From Pelistega ratti (lineage in GTDB: Bacteria; Pseudomonadota; Gammaproteobacteria; Burkholderiales; Burkholderiaceae_B): a stretch of 64,000 nt of DNA. This document shows positions 1 to 7,602 of this stretch, piece by piece (position 1 is the stretch's first letter; each line of letters opens with the position of its first letter). Position numbers and translations under genes: made by a program. The notes beneath the pieces are model-generated. The model searched no databases, was not told the origin of the DNA, and was given only the letters and a program-made list of their open reading frames with translations. The stretch lies in contig NZ_CP047165.1 of the NCBI RefSeq assembly GCF_009833965.1, positions 1,674,001 through 1,738,000 on the forward strand, in the 5' to 3' direction.

Positions 1-357
1 AGGCACGGTAATTTGAGTAGAGTCTCGCTTAGCGTGTTGGCTTGCTTGGCTTAATTTGACAATTAAGTGTTTCCAATTGGGGTTAAAGTCAATTTTTTGC
101 CGTTCTTCCTGTGTGAAACGTGGTTTTTTGAGTTTGGTTTCATGACAACTGACACAGGCATTTGTATTAAATAAAGGGCCTAACCCATCTCTTGCCGTGG
201 TTGAGCTAGGGGCGGCTACCCATGGTAGGTGAAAAAAGGAGCGCCCTTGAGCAAGAGCGTCCTCTTCGGGGAGTAAGTAGGAGGCATTCGCCCACGCATG
301 GTTCATTAGTGTTAAAAAGCCTACTACAAATGTCCAATATAATGTGCGAAATACCAT
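1..357 (-). CDS. Di-haem oxidoreductase (COG3488/DUF1111-type cytochrome), partial
   Basis: The N-terminal 119 codons lie in the window and the rest is beyond its left edge. ATG at 357 is followed by a hydrophobic signal peptide (about residues 1-24, ending near AWA). The mature start then has the motif GRSFFHLPW and, around residues 65-75, NTNACVSCHE, a covalent haem-c site (CxxCH). This pattern fits the periplasmic di-haem oxidoreductases that accompany imelysin-family proteins in iron-regulated loci. The gene starts only 9 bp after the imelysin stop on the same strand, so the two are almost certainly co-transcribed and presumably under the Fur-like site further upstream. The substrate is not known. 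The family call rests on the haem motif, the N-terminus and the neighbour. The C-terminal half is unseen. Confidence 0.8.
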   Translation of the reverse strand, partial: MVFRTLYWTFVVGFLTLMNHAWANASYLLPEEDALAQGRSFFHLPWVAAPSSTTARDGLGPLFNTNACVSCHETKLKKPRFTQEERQKIDFNPNWKHLIVKLSQASQHAKRDSTQITVP

Positions 358-366
358 CACTTTCTA

Positions 367-1758
367 CTAACCCTCTATTTTGGTTTCTTCTGAATCGGTT
401 ACATCCTCTTCTGATAAATTAATATCAAATGCTTTACCGACCGTAATCATTTGATCACCCAAACGGCGCATCTGATTTTTCATGCTCACAATATTGCGAG
501 ATTCTTTTTCATGCTCTGGTTTGATTTGGTAGTCAAAATGCATCTGAGAAGAGGCTAAGGTATTTATTTTCTGAATACGCGATTGAATATCATCAATCAG
601 TTTACTTATTGTGGCTTTATCGGTATTTGATAAGCCATCCCATAGAGCAGGGCCTACTTTTTTACCATTCATTTCCCCTTTGAGAATATCCACAAAACCT
701 TGGAAGTTCTGGGCAATATCGCGGTGTGTATTATCAGAGAAGCAAGAATGCTCATCTTCTTCACTTGGGGTGAGAACGGCAACGGCAACACGTTCATTGG
801 CTAATTCAGACTTCATAAAAACACCTAAGCCAGCAATAATTTGGCGAAGTGCTTCTTTAGGGGGAATATTTTTATCGGCTTCTGCCCCTTTGAGCTGTCC
901 TAGTAAAGCAGCACGGTATAAACCTGTATTGGTGTCTTTTGTATCACGTTCAGGAGCCCATGCTTGCGTAATAGTCGTTAAATCAGCCACTAATTTTTCG
1001 GCTGCTGCATTAAGGTAGGCTTTGCGGCGATCCGCAAATTGATCACTCGTATAATCGCTAAGTGGTCGCTGACCTGCTGTTGTAGGACCATGTGTGATGG
1101 TATCCGCTACAAAGCTATTATAATCTTGGTCTTGTCCCCATAGTAAGAATTCAATGGCATGGTAGCCTGTTGCGACATTGGCTTCACCACCATTTTCATT
1201 GAGATCAGTGAGGACTTCTGGGGTAATTGTATCAATATTAACGGCTTTAGCCTCTTCACCTGTAGGGGTAAATTTACCTGTACTATCAATAATATTGCCA
1301 GAGGTACGTTTACCATCTGCATCAATGGTATAGTCAATCATCACCTCATCAAGTGGCCATGCATTGATCTGTGATTCAAGGCTACCATAAGCATCTGCTA
1401 CCCAGCCTTCTTCGGCATCAATAGGCCCATTAGAAAGACGGAATGGCTCTGTTAAACCATAAGATTCTCGTGATTGAAGCCACGCTTTTTTGGCAGTATT
1501 CAGCGTGGCTTCAGTCGGTGTTTGTGTAAAGGCTTGTAGAGCAGTTTGTAGGGCTTTAGCATCTTTTAAGCTATCGGCATAGAGTGTATAAGCTTGTTCG
1601 GCATAAGTCCCTAGCACTACTGATGGTGAGATGGCATGTGCATGTTGATGAGCAAAAGCGACTGATGTTGTTGATGGAATAATAGTAGGAACTGTCATTA
1701 AAATACCGCCCATCACTAAGGCAAGGGATAAGCGATGAAGAGTGGTAGAGTATTTCAT
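367..1758 (-). CDS. Imelysin-family iron-regulated protein (peptidase M75 fold)
   Basis: 463 residues. A signal peptide covers about residues 1-36 (cleavage near AFA/HQ), so the product is periplasmic or surface-attached. The family signature GxHxxE appears at 198-203 within GYHAIEFLLWGQD, the conserved imelysin motif and putative metal-binding site. Length fits IrpA/ICMP-type imelysins. Family knowledge: these proteins are induced by iron limitation and linked to iron uptake; a protease role is doubtful. ATG 1758 is preceded by an AGGAG ribosome site. A 19-bp Fur-like palindrome lies at 1776-1794, 18 bp before the start. It is the first gene of an operon with the di-haem oxidoreductase. Confidence 0.9.
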   Translation of the reverse strand: MKYSTTLHRLSLALVMGGILMTVPTIIPSTTSVAFAHQHAHAISPSVVLGTYAEQAYTLYADSLKDAKALQTALQAFTQTPTEATLNTAKKAWLQSRESYGLTEPFRLSNGPIDAEEGWVADAYGSLESQINAWPLDEVMIDYTIDADGKRTSGNIIDSTGKFTPTGEEAKAVNIDTITPEVLTDLNENGGEANVATGYHAIEFLLWGQDQDYNSFVADTITHGPTTAGQRPLSDYTSDQFADRRKAYLNAAAEKLVADLTTITQAWAPERDTKDTNTGLYRAALLGQLKGAEADKNIPPKEALRQIIAGLGVFMKSELANERVAVAVLTPSEEDEHSCFSDNTHRDIAQNFQGFVDILKGEMNGKKVGPALWDGLSNTDKATISKLIDDIQSRIQKINTLASSQMHFDYQIKPEHEKESRNIVSMKNQMRRLGDQMITVGKAFDINLSEEDVTDSEETKIEG

Positions 1759-1775
1759 TTTTTCTCCTTTTGATA

Positions 1776-1794
1776 AATAAGAATTATTCTTATT
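1776..1794 (-). promoter_or_regulatory. Fur-box-like palindrome upstream of imelysin gene
   Basis: The sequence AATAAGAATTATTCTTATT is a perfect 9-1-9 inverted repeat, the geometry of the classical Fur box (GATAATGATAATCATTATC). Twelve of 19 positions match that consensus. It sits 18 bp before the imelysin ATG, where a repressor would block the promoter. Iron-responsive control is inferred from this match and from the imelysin family. Confidence 0.65.
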
Positions 1795-1923
1795 GTATCA
1801 CTTATATTACTAAGCTTTACACTTATCTTTATCTTTGAAACAATAAGTTAGGTTTAAAGTATAAGTATTATTATTTTGTATGAGCAGTGTTTCAGTTATG
1901 CTAGTGGCAGTGATAAGTTGCTA

Positions 1924-1967
1924 TAAAAATTAAAAAGCAGATAAGTGTTGATAGTGCTTATCTGCTT
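1924..1967 (-). terminator. Intrinsic terminator after the prfC operon
   Basis: An 11-bp perfect stem (1935-1945 with 1957-1967) has an 11-nt loop. Read on the minus strand it is followed by a T-rich tail. It lies downstream of the minus-strand hypothetical gene ending at 2013. Confidence 0.75.
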
Positions 1968-2012
1968 GTTTAATGGTGTAATACGGTTGCTATTACTTGT
2001 TATGGGAGCGCC

Positions 2013-2567
2013 TTAACGGCGAGCAGGGCAGTCATTGACGCGTCCCCATGCTTTATTGGGCCCACAATATTGTTCTCGTACCCTACCAACACAAGAAGCA
2101 CGCTCAAAGAATCCTAATTGGCGACATTGTGCCAACTCTTGTCGGAAAGCACCTTCCCAGTTTTGAGTTGTGGCGGTTGTTGTTTCCTGCCGTGCTTGTC
2201 CTATAGGACGTGTTTTAATCGATTGATTAACTGAATTAGAGACCGTTACTGTCGATGTTGTTGTCGGTACAGTCGTTTCAACAGAGGCGGTTTTCGCAGA
2301 AGTAATATTATCTGCTTTGATTGCCCAATCTACCTTAACCTCATTAGTAGGTATGCCCATTAGTCCACTCATCAGTGGTTGAGCGGGCTGTCTCATAATG
2401 GGGAGTCCTTTTTCATCTACTGGTGGTGGAGGGTCATCTTTGCTAACGTTAGGAAGGTTTGCTTGCTTAGGAGCGTGTTCAACCAGCCATTCACCAGCTG
2501 AAAGTCCGCCAACGGTTGCAGCACCAGCAAGTACAAGTAAAGTAAAAAATAATAAACGCCAACTCAT
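2013..2567 (-). CDS. Hypothetical membrane-anchored or secreted protein with Cys-rich C-terminus
   Basis: 184 residues, not recognised as a named family. One N-terminal hydrophobic segment (about 3-24) lacks a clear lipobox, so it is a signal peptide or anchor. A low-complexity Pro/Thr/Ser linker follows (about 40-130). The compact C-terminal part (about 135-184) has four cysteines spaced ELAQC..ASC..QYC..NDC together with aromatic and basic residues, which suggests a small disulfide-stabilised or RNA/peptidoglycan-binding unit. It begins 17 bp after prfC with no terminator between, so it is likely co-transcribed. The C-terminal pattern resembles short conserved proteins of Burkholderiales, but no function can be assigned. 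Confidence 0.7.
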   Translation of the reverse strand: MSWRLLFFTLLVLAGAATVGGLSAGEWLVEHAPKQANLPNVSKDDPPPPVDEKGLPIMRQPAQPLMSGLMGIPTNEVKVDWAIKADNITSAKTASVETTVPTTTSTVTVSNSVNQSIKTRPIGQARQETTTATTQNWEGAFRQELAQCRQLGFFERASCVGRVREQYCGPNKAWGRVNDCPARR

Positions 2568-2584
2568 AGAAAAACCTTTTAAAA

Positions 2585-4201
2585 TCAGTGGTTATCATGA
2601 AAGACTTGACCACCATGCTCTCGCATTGCGTGGAATTTGATGTCAGGATTTAATTCTTCGGCTACTCTTAATTGTGCCATAGAACTGATTAAGAAAGCAG
2701 GTGCATCCACCACATCATAGGCGATATGTTGTGCATTACTTGTCATAAATTTTTTCAAGGCAGCAGGATTATCGCTCGTAAACCAACGTGCCATGGTATA
2801 GCGTGAAGGCATCAAACGAGCATCTACACCGTATTCTGTTTTAAGACGATGCACAACGACTTCAAATTGTAATTGTCCTACCGCGCCTAGTAGCAATGCA
2901 CCACCTGCCGCTTCTGGTCTAAATACTTGAATAGCCCCTTCTTCCCCTAATTGTGTTAGTCCTGTACGGAGTTGTTTACTACGTAAGGGGTCTTTTACCT
3001 CGACTGCTTGGAATAATTCAGGGGCGAAGAAAGGTAATCCTGTAAATTGAAGCTGTTCACCTTCGGTGAGTACATCACCTAAGTGTAATACACCATGATT
3101 AGGAATACCAATCACATCGCCGGCATAGGCTTCATCAAGTAGCTCTCGCCGTTGAGAAAGAAAGGAAACCACATTATTAGGACGAATTTCTTTATTGGTA
3201 CGGCTAACTTTTAGACGCATTCCACGCTCAAATCGCCCAGAACTCACACGGACAAACGCCACTCGGTCTCGATGTGCAGGATCCATATTGGCTTGTACCT
3301 TAAAAACAACCCCTGTGAATTTGGCTTCTTCAGGTTCTACCACACGCTGTAGAGCTTGACGAGAGCCTGGTTTAGGTGCCCATTCTACTAGGGTATCAAG
3401 CACTTCTTGTACCCCAAAATTATTGACTGCTGAACCAAAGAAAACAGGGGTTTGTTTCCCTGCTAAAAAGGCCTCGGGTGAGAAAGAGGGGGTTGCTTCT
3501 TGGATAAGCTCAATTTCTTCAAGGGCTTTTTCGTAGTAAGAACCAAATTTTTCTTTGATTAAGGGGTTATGTAAACCGTCAATGGTTTCTTCATTCTCAT
3601 TTAATCGCTCTTGCCCTGCTTTAAAAAGACGCATACGGTCATGACGAAGGTCAAACACACCACCAAAATGTTTACCCATACCAATAGGCCATGAGAAAGG
3701 AATAGCGTCCATGCCTAGATGGGATTCAATTTCACTGAGTAGGTCAAGGGGTTCTTTTACTTCTCGGTCAAATTTATTCACAAAGGTAATAATCGGTGTA
3801 TTTCTTGCTCGGCAAACTTGTAGTAAGCGAATGGTTTGAGGCTCAATACCATTGGCGGCATCAATCACCATAATGGCAGCATCAACAGCGGTCAGTACAC
3901 GGTAGGTATCTTCAGAAAAGTCTTGGTGCCCGGGGGTATCCAATAGATTGATAACACAGTCCTTATACTCCATTTGCATGACAGAAGAGGCAACAGAAAT
4001 TCCCCGTTGTTTTTCAATTTCCATCCAATCTGAAGCCGCATGACGAGAGGCTTTGCGTGCTTTTACACTACCTGCAATCTGGATCGCACCAGAGAAAAGT
4101 AATAATTTTTCAGTCAGTGTGGTTTTACCCGCATCAGGGTGGGAAATAATTGCAAACGTACGGCGACGTGCAACTTCTTGTGCAATGGACAAAGATGACA
4201 T
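2585..4201 (-). CDS. prfC: Peptide chain release factor 3
   Basis: 538 residues, close to the usual RF3 length. This translational GTPase recycles RF1/RF2 from the ribosome after termination. G1 HPDAGKTT is at 21-28, G2-region RGISV at 66-70, G3 DTPGH at 88-92 and G4 NKFD at 142-145, followed by the EF-Tu-like domain II and the RF3 C-terminal domain (RSKQLRTGLTQLGEEGAIQ region). It is cytosolic. The ATG at 4201 gives the standard start MSSLSIAQEVARRRTFAIIS. The 184-residue gene follows directly downstream. No oddity was seen. Confidence 0.97.
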   Translation of the reverse strand: MSSLSIAQEVARRRTFAIISHPDAGKTTLTEKLLLFSGAIQIAGSVKARKASRHAASDWMEIEKQRGISVASSVMQMEYKDCVINLLDTPGHQDFSEDTYRVLTAVDAAIMVIDAANGIEPQTIRLLQVCRARNTPIITFVNKFDREVKEPLDLLSEIESHLGMDAIPFSWPIGMGKHFGGVFDLRHDRMRLFKAGQERLNENEETIDGLHNPLIKEKFGSYYEKALEEIELIQEATPSFSPEAFLAGKQTPVFFGSAVNNFGVQEVLDTLVEWAPKPGSRQALQRVVEPEEAKFTGVVFKVQANMDPAHRDRVAFVRVSSGRFERGMRLKVSRTNKEIRPNNVVSFLSQRRELLDEAYAGDVIGIPNHGVLHLGDVLTEGEQLQFTGLPFFAPELFQAVEVKDPLRSKQLRTGLTQLGEEGAIQVFRPEAAGGALLLGAVGQLQFEVVVHRLKTEYGVDARLMPSRYTMARWFTSDNPAALKKFMTSNAQHIAYDVVDAPAFLISSMAQLRVAEELNPDIKFHAMREHGGQVFHDNH

Positions 4202-4589
4202 CTTGATATGTGTAATAAATGAAAGAAACGAGTTATTTTAACTCAAAAAAGCTTAGCTGTATAAAGTAAAGAGAAGATGGTTTAAACCTAAGTAATGGTG
4301 GCATGTTATTGCTGTTATGTAGAGGAGGTGGAAGAATAGATAAGGTTGTAGATTTCTGTTGTCTTGATGGGAATCAGTTAGTAAGTGTGTTGGATGAATT
4401 AAGTGGTGGCGGTTGTTAAATTTTTTTGCGTTTATGATGAATGATTTTGTGTTGTATGAGGAGTAGGTTAAGAATATTTTTTAATTAAATTATTTTTATT
4501 TTTATTTTTTTATTTATTTTTTTTTTTTTTGATTTAAAATTATGGACTTTTAGCATTATAGTGTACCTATTTTTGTAGGAAGAGGAATT
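4202..4589. other. AT-rich intergenic region with a T14 homopolymer
   Basis: This gap separates the divergent prfC and YigF-like genes. No convincing ORF or RNA gene is visible. Positions about 4476-4535 are nearly pure A/T and include an uninterrupted run of 14 T at 4517-4530. A -10-like TATAGT lies at 4557-4562 upstream of the 4590 start. Confidence 0.7.
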
Positions 4590-5009
4590 ATGTCTGAATT
4601 AAATCATTCAAGCTATGCTGATTTAAACCCAAAATGGCAAAAACGTTTTGCTTTCTTTGACAAATATGGCACAAAAGAAAGTGCACCAGAATATAAAGAA
4701 GCCTATAAAGCACTTTCTTTTAAGGATCGTCGCATACAGGGAATGAATTTTTATGCTTTCTTTTTTGGGTTAATCTACTTCTTTATATTAGGGCTTTGGC
4801 GAAAAAATCTTGCTTTGATAGGATTGTTTGTTGGTTTATTCCTTGTTTTGGACTTTGGAGTAGATATGTTATCCATTAATATACCAGAGAAAACAATTGA
4901 TAGAATATTTAACTTGGTAATCATGTGGACTTATGGATCAATAGCCAATAAAGCGTATTATCTACATAAAGTAAAAGGTTCTAAAAGTTGGAATCCTTTT
5001 GAGTCATAA
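4590..5009 (+). CDS. YigF-like DUF2628 membrane protein
   Basis: 139 residues. The N-terminal part has the typical DUF2628 pattern (KRFAFFDKYG..SPEYKEAYKAL..FKDRR). A hydrophobic stretch follows with the family-like segment FYAFFFGLIYFFILGLWRKN (about 53-72), and then one or two more membrane segments (about 74-95 and 104-120). Members such as E. coli YigF are inner-membrane proteins of unknown function. A good ribosome site (GGAAGAGG) precedes the ATG. The gene stands alone, with a strong terminator after it. Its upstream region carries a 14-nt T run next to the promoter, which could make expression variable. Confidence 0.8.
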   Translation: MSELNHSSYADLNPKWQKRFAFFDKYGTKESAPEYKEAYKALSFKDRRIQGMNFYAFFFGLIYFFILGLWRKNLALIGLFVGLFLVLDFGVDMLSINIPEKTIDRIFNLVIMWTYGSIANKAYYLHKVKGSKSWNPFES

Positions 5010-5515
5010 TCAGGTTATTTATAGCACGCAAAAGCGTGCTTTTTTATGTTGAGTATAGAGGCAATATTTTTTAGTATCTTGTGATAGTGTGCTTTTTCTC
5101 TTCCCAAAAAAGCAAAAAAACCTGAGGCTCAGTGCAATGTCTGGATAATCGACAAAGCGTATTGCTACAGGGTGGATTACTGGACAGTGTAAAAATAGAT
5201 AGAACAGATGTCAAGTGATTTTTAAAGTTAGGTTAATCTAATTAATATAACCTTTAGGTTTATTATGCTCCATAATGATAGTTGATATTTAGGGGGGTAT
5301 AAAGGGAAGAGGGATAATGGCTGTTTAGTTATGTCTGTATATATTAAGAACCCCTATTCCTTAAAAGATTTTGCAATACGTATCGATAAAAAGTAAAATA
5401 AACTCCATATGTCTTGAATCACTATCATCAAGTAGATATAGTATAGGTGTCAATACAGTATCTGGTTCGCTGAAGTGTGTATTTATTTTAATATTTTGAT
5501 AAAGAGATTTTATTC
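5010..5515. other. Intergenic region between the YigF-like gene and lemA
   Basis: After the terminator at 5023-5046 there is about 470 bp without an ORF that can be supported on either strand. The stretch 5095-5215 is less AT-rich than its flanks and could be decayed sequence, but nothing is recognisable in it. No tRNA or known RNA motif was seen. Confidence 0.6.
5023..5046 (+). terminator. Intrinsic terminator
   Basis: The perfect stem AGCACGC / GCGTGCT (5023-5029, 5034-5040) has an AAAA loop and is followed by T6. It terminates the YigF-like gene. Confidence 0.9.
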
Positions 5516-6124
5516 ATGAAAAAATTCCGTCTTTTACTGGCATTATTTATCACTGCTTTTTTAGCTGGGTGTGGTTATAACCAAATTCAAACATTAGATG
5601 AGAGTGTAAAAGCCTCATGGTCAGAGACATTGAACCAATACCAACGCCGAGCAGATCTTGTTCCCCAATTGGTTTCTAGTGTTAATGCTTATATGGTGCA
5701 TGAGCGTGATGTATTAACGCAAGTGGCTGATGCTCGTTCACGAGTGGGTTCTTTGCAAATATCTGCGGATAAATTACCCACTGAAGAAGAGTTAGCTCAA
5801 TTCCAAGCGGCACAGAGTCAATTAAGCTCGGCGCTTTCTCGTTTATTAGCAGTATCAGAAAACTACCCTGACCTAAAAGCTAATGCTTTATTCCAAGATC
5901 TAAATGTACAACTTGAAGGAACAGAAAATCGTATTGCAACCGCACGAGGACGTTATATCAAAGAAGTACAAACCTATAATACGTATATTCGCCAATTCCC
6001 TCAAGTGATTACGGCAAAAATTTTTGGCTATTCGGTTAAACCTAATTTTGGGGTAGAGAATCAAGCTGAAATTATGAAAGCCCCTACCTTACAATTTGAT
6101 AACCGTCCAGCGACAGCACAGTAA
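5516..6124 (+). CDS. LemA family lipoprotein
   Basis: 202 residues. The signal peptide ends in the lipobox LAGC with Cys19, so the product is a lipoprotein, probably held in the envelope with its helical LemA domain outside the cytoplasm. The LemA hallmarks are visible: YNQIQTLDESVKASWSE, QYQRRADLVPQLV (about 41-53) and LKANALFQDLNVQLEGTENRI (about 122-142). LemA proteins often pair with TPM-domain proteins in possible protein quality control, but their molecular role is unsettled. The stop overlaps the ATG of the next gene by one base, and a second TPM gene follows, giving a three-gene operon. Confidence 0.93.
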   Translation: MKKFRLLLALFITAFLAGCGYNQIQTLDESVKASWSETLNQYQRRADLVPQLVSSVNAYMVHERDVLTQVADARSRVGSLQISADKLPTEEELAQFQAAQSQLSSALSRLLAVSENYPDLKANALFQDLNVQLEGTENRIATARGRYIKEVQTYNTYIRQFPQVITAKIFGYSVKPNFGVENQAEIMKAPTLQFDNRPATAQ

Positions 6125-7023
6125 TGAAACGCATTTTACGATTATTGCTTGGTCTGTTACTACTGGTAAGTGCCAGTAGTCTTTGGGCGCAAGAACCGGC
6201 TATTCCTGCATTAAGTAATTATGCAACGGATACGACAGGGACATTAAGTGCAAGTGAGCTTGAGCGACTTAACAGACAACTCAAAGCACTGGATCAAGAA
6301 ACAGGGTCTCAGATTTTTATCTTAATGATTCCTACGGTGCAGCCTGATACAATTGAAAGCTATGCGGTTCGTGTATTTGAAGCGTGGAAAGTTGGTCGTA
6401 AAGGGATTGATGATGGGGTGCTTTTTGTTATTGCCAAAGAAGACAGACGTAATCGTATTGAAGTTGGCTATGGTTTAGAGGGGGCAATCCCTGATGTGGT
6501 GGCTTCTCGATTATTAAGAAATACGGTTGCCCCTTATTTTCAACAAGGTCAGTTTGCACAAGGTATTGAGGCGGCTGTTGCTGAGATGACCCAGCTGATT
6601 AAAAAAGAAAATTTACCTCAGCAGCAAATACGTAGTGATGATGTTGATGGTTTAGGTTTGGCAGGTCTCGTTATTATTTTCTTTATTGCGTGTATCTTGG
6701 CTGTTTTTATACACCCTATTTTTGGCGCATTTATAGCGGGTCAAGTGGCTTTTGGGCTGTTAGAGTCTGCCGTTATTGCTGTTGGGTTGGCAGCTATTGT
6801 ATTGATTGTTGCTAGTATTTTACGGACTATTTTTAAAGCACCATTAAGTGCAGTCAGTAAGCAACTGAATTCAAGTAATGCACGTCGTCGCCATAATCCT
6901 TGGAAGAATGGAGGTTTTGGCGGAGGCTTTGGCGGCGGTGGTTTTGGTGGTTTTGGGGGCGGCGGCTTCGGTGGAGGCGGTGGCGGCTCAAGTGGTGGCG
7001 GAGGTGCTTCAGGTGGCTGGTAA
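6124..7023 (+). CDS. TPM-domain membrane protein with glycine-rich tail (YgcG-like)
   Basis: 299 residues. A signal peptide (about 1-22, WAQ/EP) is followed by a TPM domain (about 30-150; SNYATDTTGTLS, QIFILMIP, DDGVLFVIAKEDR, RIEVGYGLEG). Two or three membrane segments come next (about 175-235). A C-terminal tail of about 40 residues is nearly all Gly with Phe and Ser. TPM domains are thought to be metal-dependent phosphatase-like or chaperone-like units (the Psb32/TLP18.3 group). The one-base overlap with lemA indicates translational coupling. The poly-Gly tail is usual for this family and explains the long open frame on the opposite strand. Confidence 0.9.
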   Translation: MKRILRLLLGLLLLVSASSLWAQEPAIPALSNYATDTTGTLSASELERLNRQLKALDQETGSQIFILMIPTVQPDTIESYAVRVFEAWKVGRKGIDDGVLFVIAKEDRRNRIEVGYGLEGAIPDVVASRLLRNTVAPYFQQGQFAQGIEAAVAEMTQLIKKENLPQQQIRSDDVDGLGLAGLVIIFFIACILAVFIHPIFGAFIAGQVAFGLLESAVIAVGLAAIVLIVASILRTIFKAPLSAVSKQLNSSNARRRHNPWKNGGFGGGFGGGGFGGFGGGGFGGGGGGSSGGGGASGGW

Positions 7024-7036
7024 GTGGTTAAATCAA

Positions 7037-7504
7037 ATGGGGCTGACACAATTTTATGGGGTATATTTAAAACATAAATTTTTTACAGATGCCCTATTAC
7101 AAAGGCTAAGTGAAGCGATTCAAGCCAGTGAACAAAACCATGCGGGTGAATTAGTCTTAGCGATTGAGGTGCAATCCCCTAAAGATAATTTATTAAGTCA
7201 TGAGCGGGCATTAGAGGTATTTGGTCGCTTAAAGGTATGGGATACACCTTATCGTACGGGTGTTTTGCTGTATCTAAACCTCTCTTTACAAACGATAGAG
7301 ATTATTGCAGATCGTGGTATTGAGGTCTCTAATACGGTTTGGGAAGAGGTTTGTACACAATTATCGCAACATCTGGCGAATAAGGACTATGAGAAAGGCT
7401 TGCAAGAAGCGATAGTAGCGATTGAGCAAGTATTGATTAATGCTTGTGGGCATCTGCCTGTGAATACACCTAATGCGCTATCGGATAAACCCGTAGTATT
7501 ATAG
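7037..7504 (+). CDS. Second TPM-domain protein
   Basis: 155 residues from ATG 7037. A longer open frame runs back to 6878, but that part is a shadow of the neighbour's glycine repeat, so the internal ATG 13 bp after the previous stop is preferred. The protein has a compact TPM-like domain without signal peptide or membrane segment: GELVLAIEVQSP, RTGVLLYLNLSLQTIEIIADRGI and CTQLSQHLANKDYEKGLQEAI. The pattern matches the cytosolic partner often found third in LemA-TPM operons. Function is unknown. A bidirectional terminator follows at 7539-7569. Confidence 0.85.
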   Translation: MGLTQFYGVYLKHKFFTDALLQRLSEAIQASEQNHAGELVLAIEVQSPKDNLLSHERALEVFGRLKVWDTPYRTGVLLYLNLSLQTIEIIADRGIEVSNTVWEEVCTQLSQHLANKDYEKGLQEAIVAIEQVLINACGHLPVNTPNALSDKPVVL

Positions 7505-7538
7505 TGGTAATGGTTACGGCTGTATTTTAGTGATATTT

Positions 7539-7569
7539 TAGGGCTACCATTAAGTGAGAAGTAGCCCTA
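7539..7569. terminator. Bidirectional terminator between convergent operons
   Basis: A 9-bp perfect stem (TAGGGCTAC with GTAGCCCTA) has a 13-nt loop. It lies between the + strand LemA/TPM operon and the - strand DUF3482 gene, and suits both directions. Confidence 0.7.
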
Positions 7570-7602
7570 TTATTTCTTTATCACCTATCAACTATTTAAA
7601 TA

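Noticed and set aside
6741..7049. Minus-strand 102-codon proline-rich frame and the extended plus-strand frame from 6878
   Set aside because: Both are shadows of the glycine-repeat tail of the TPM protein; the second TPM gene proper starts at 7037.
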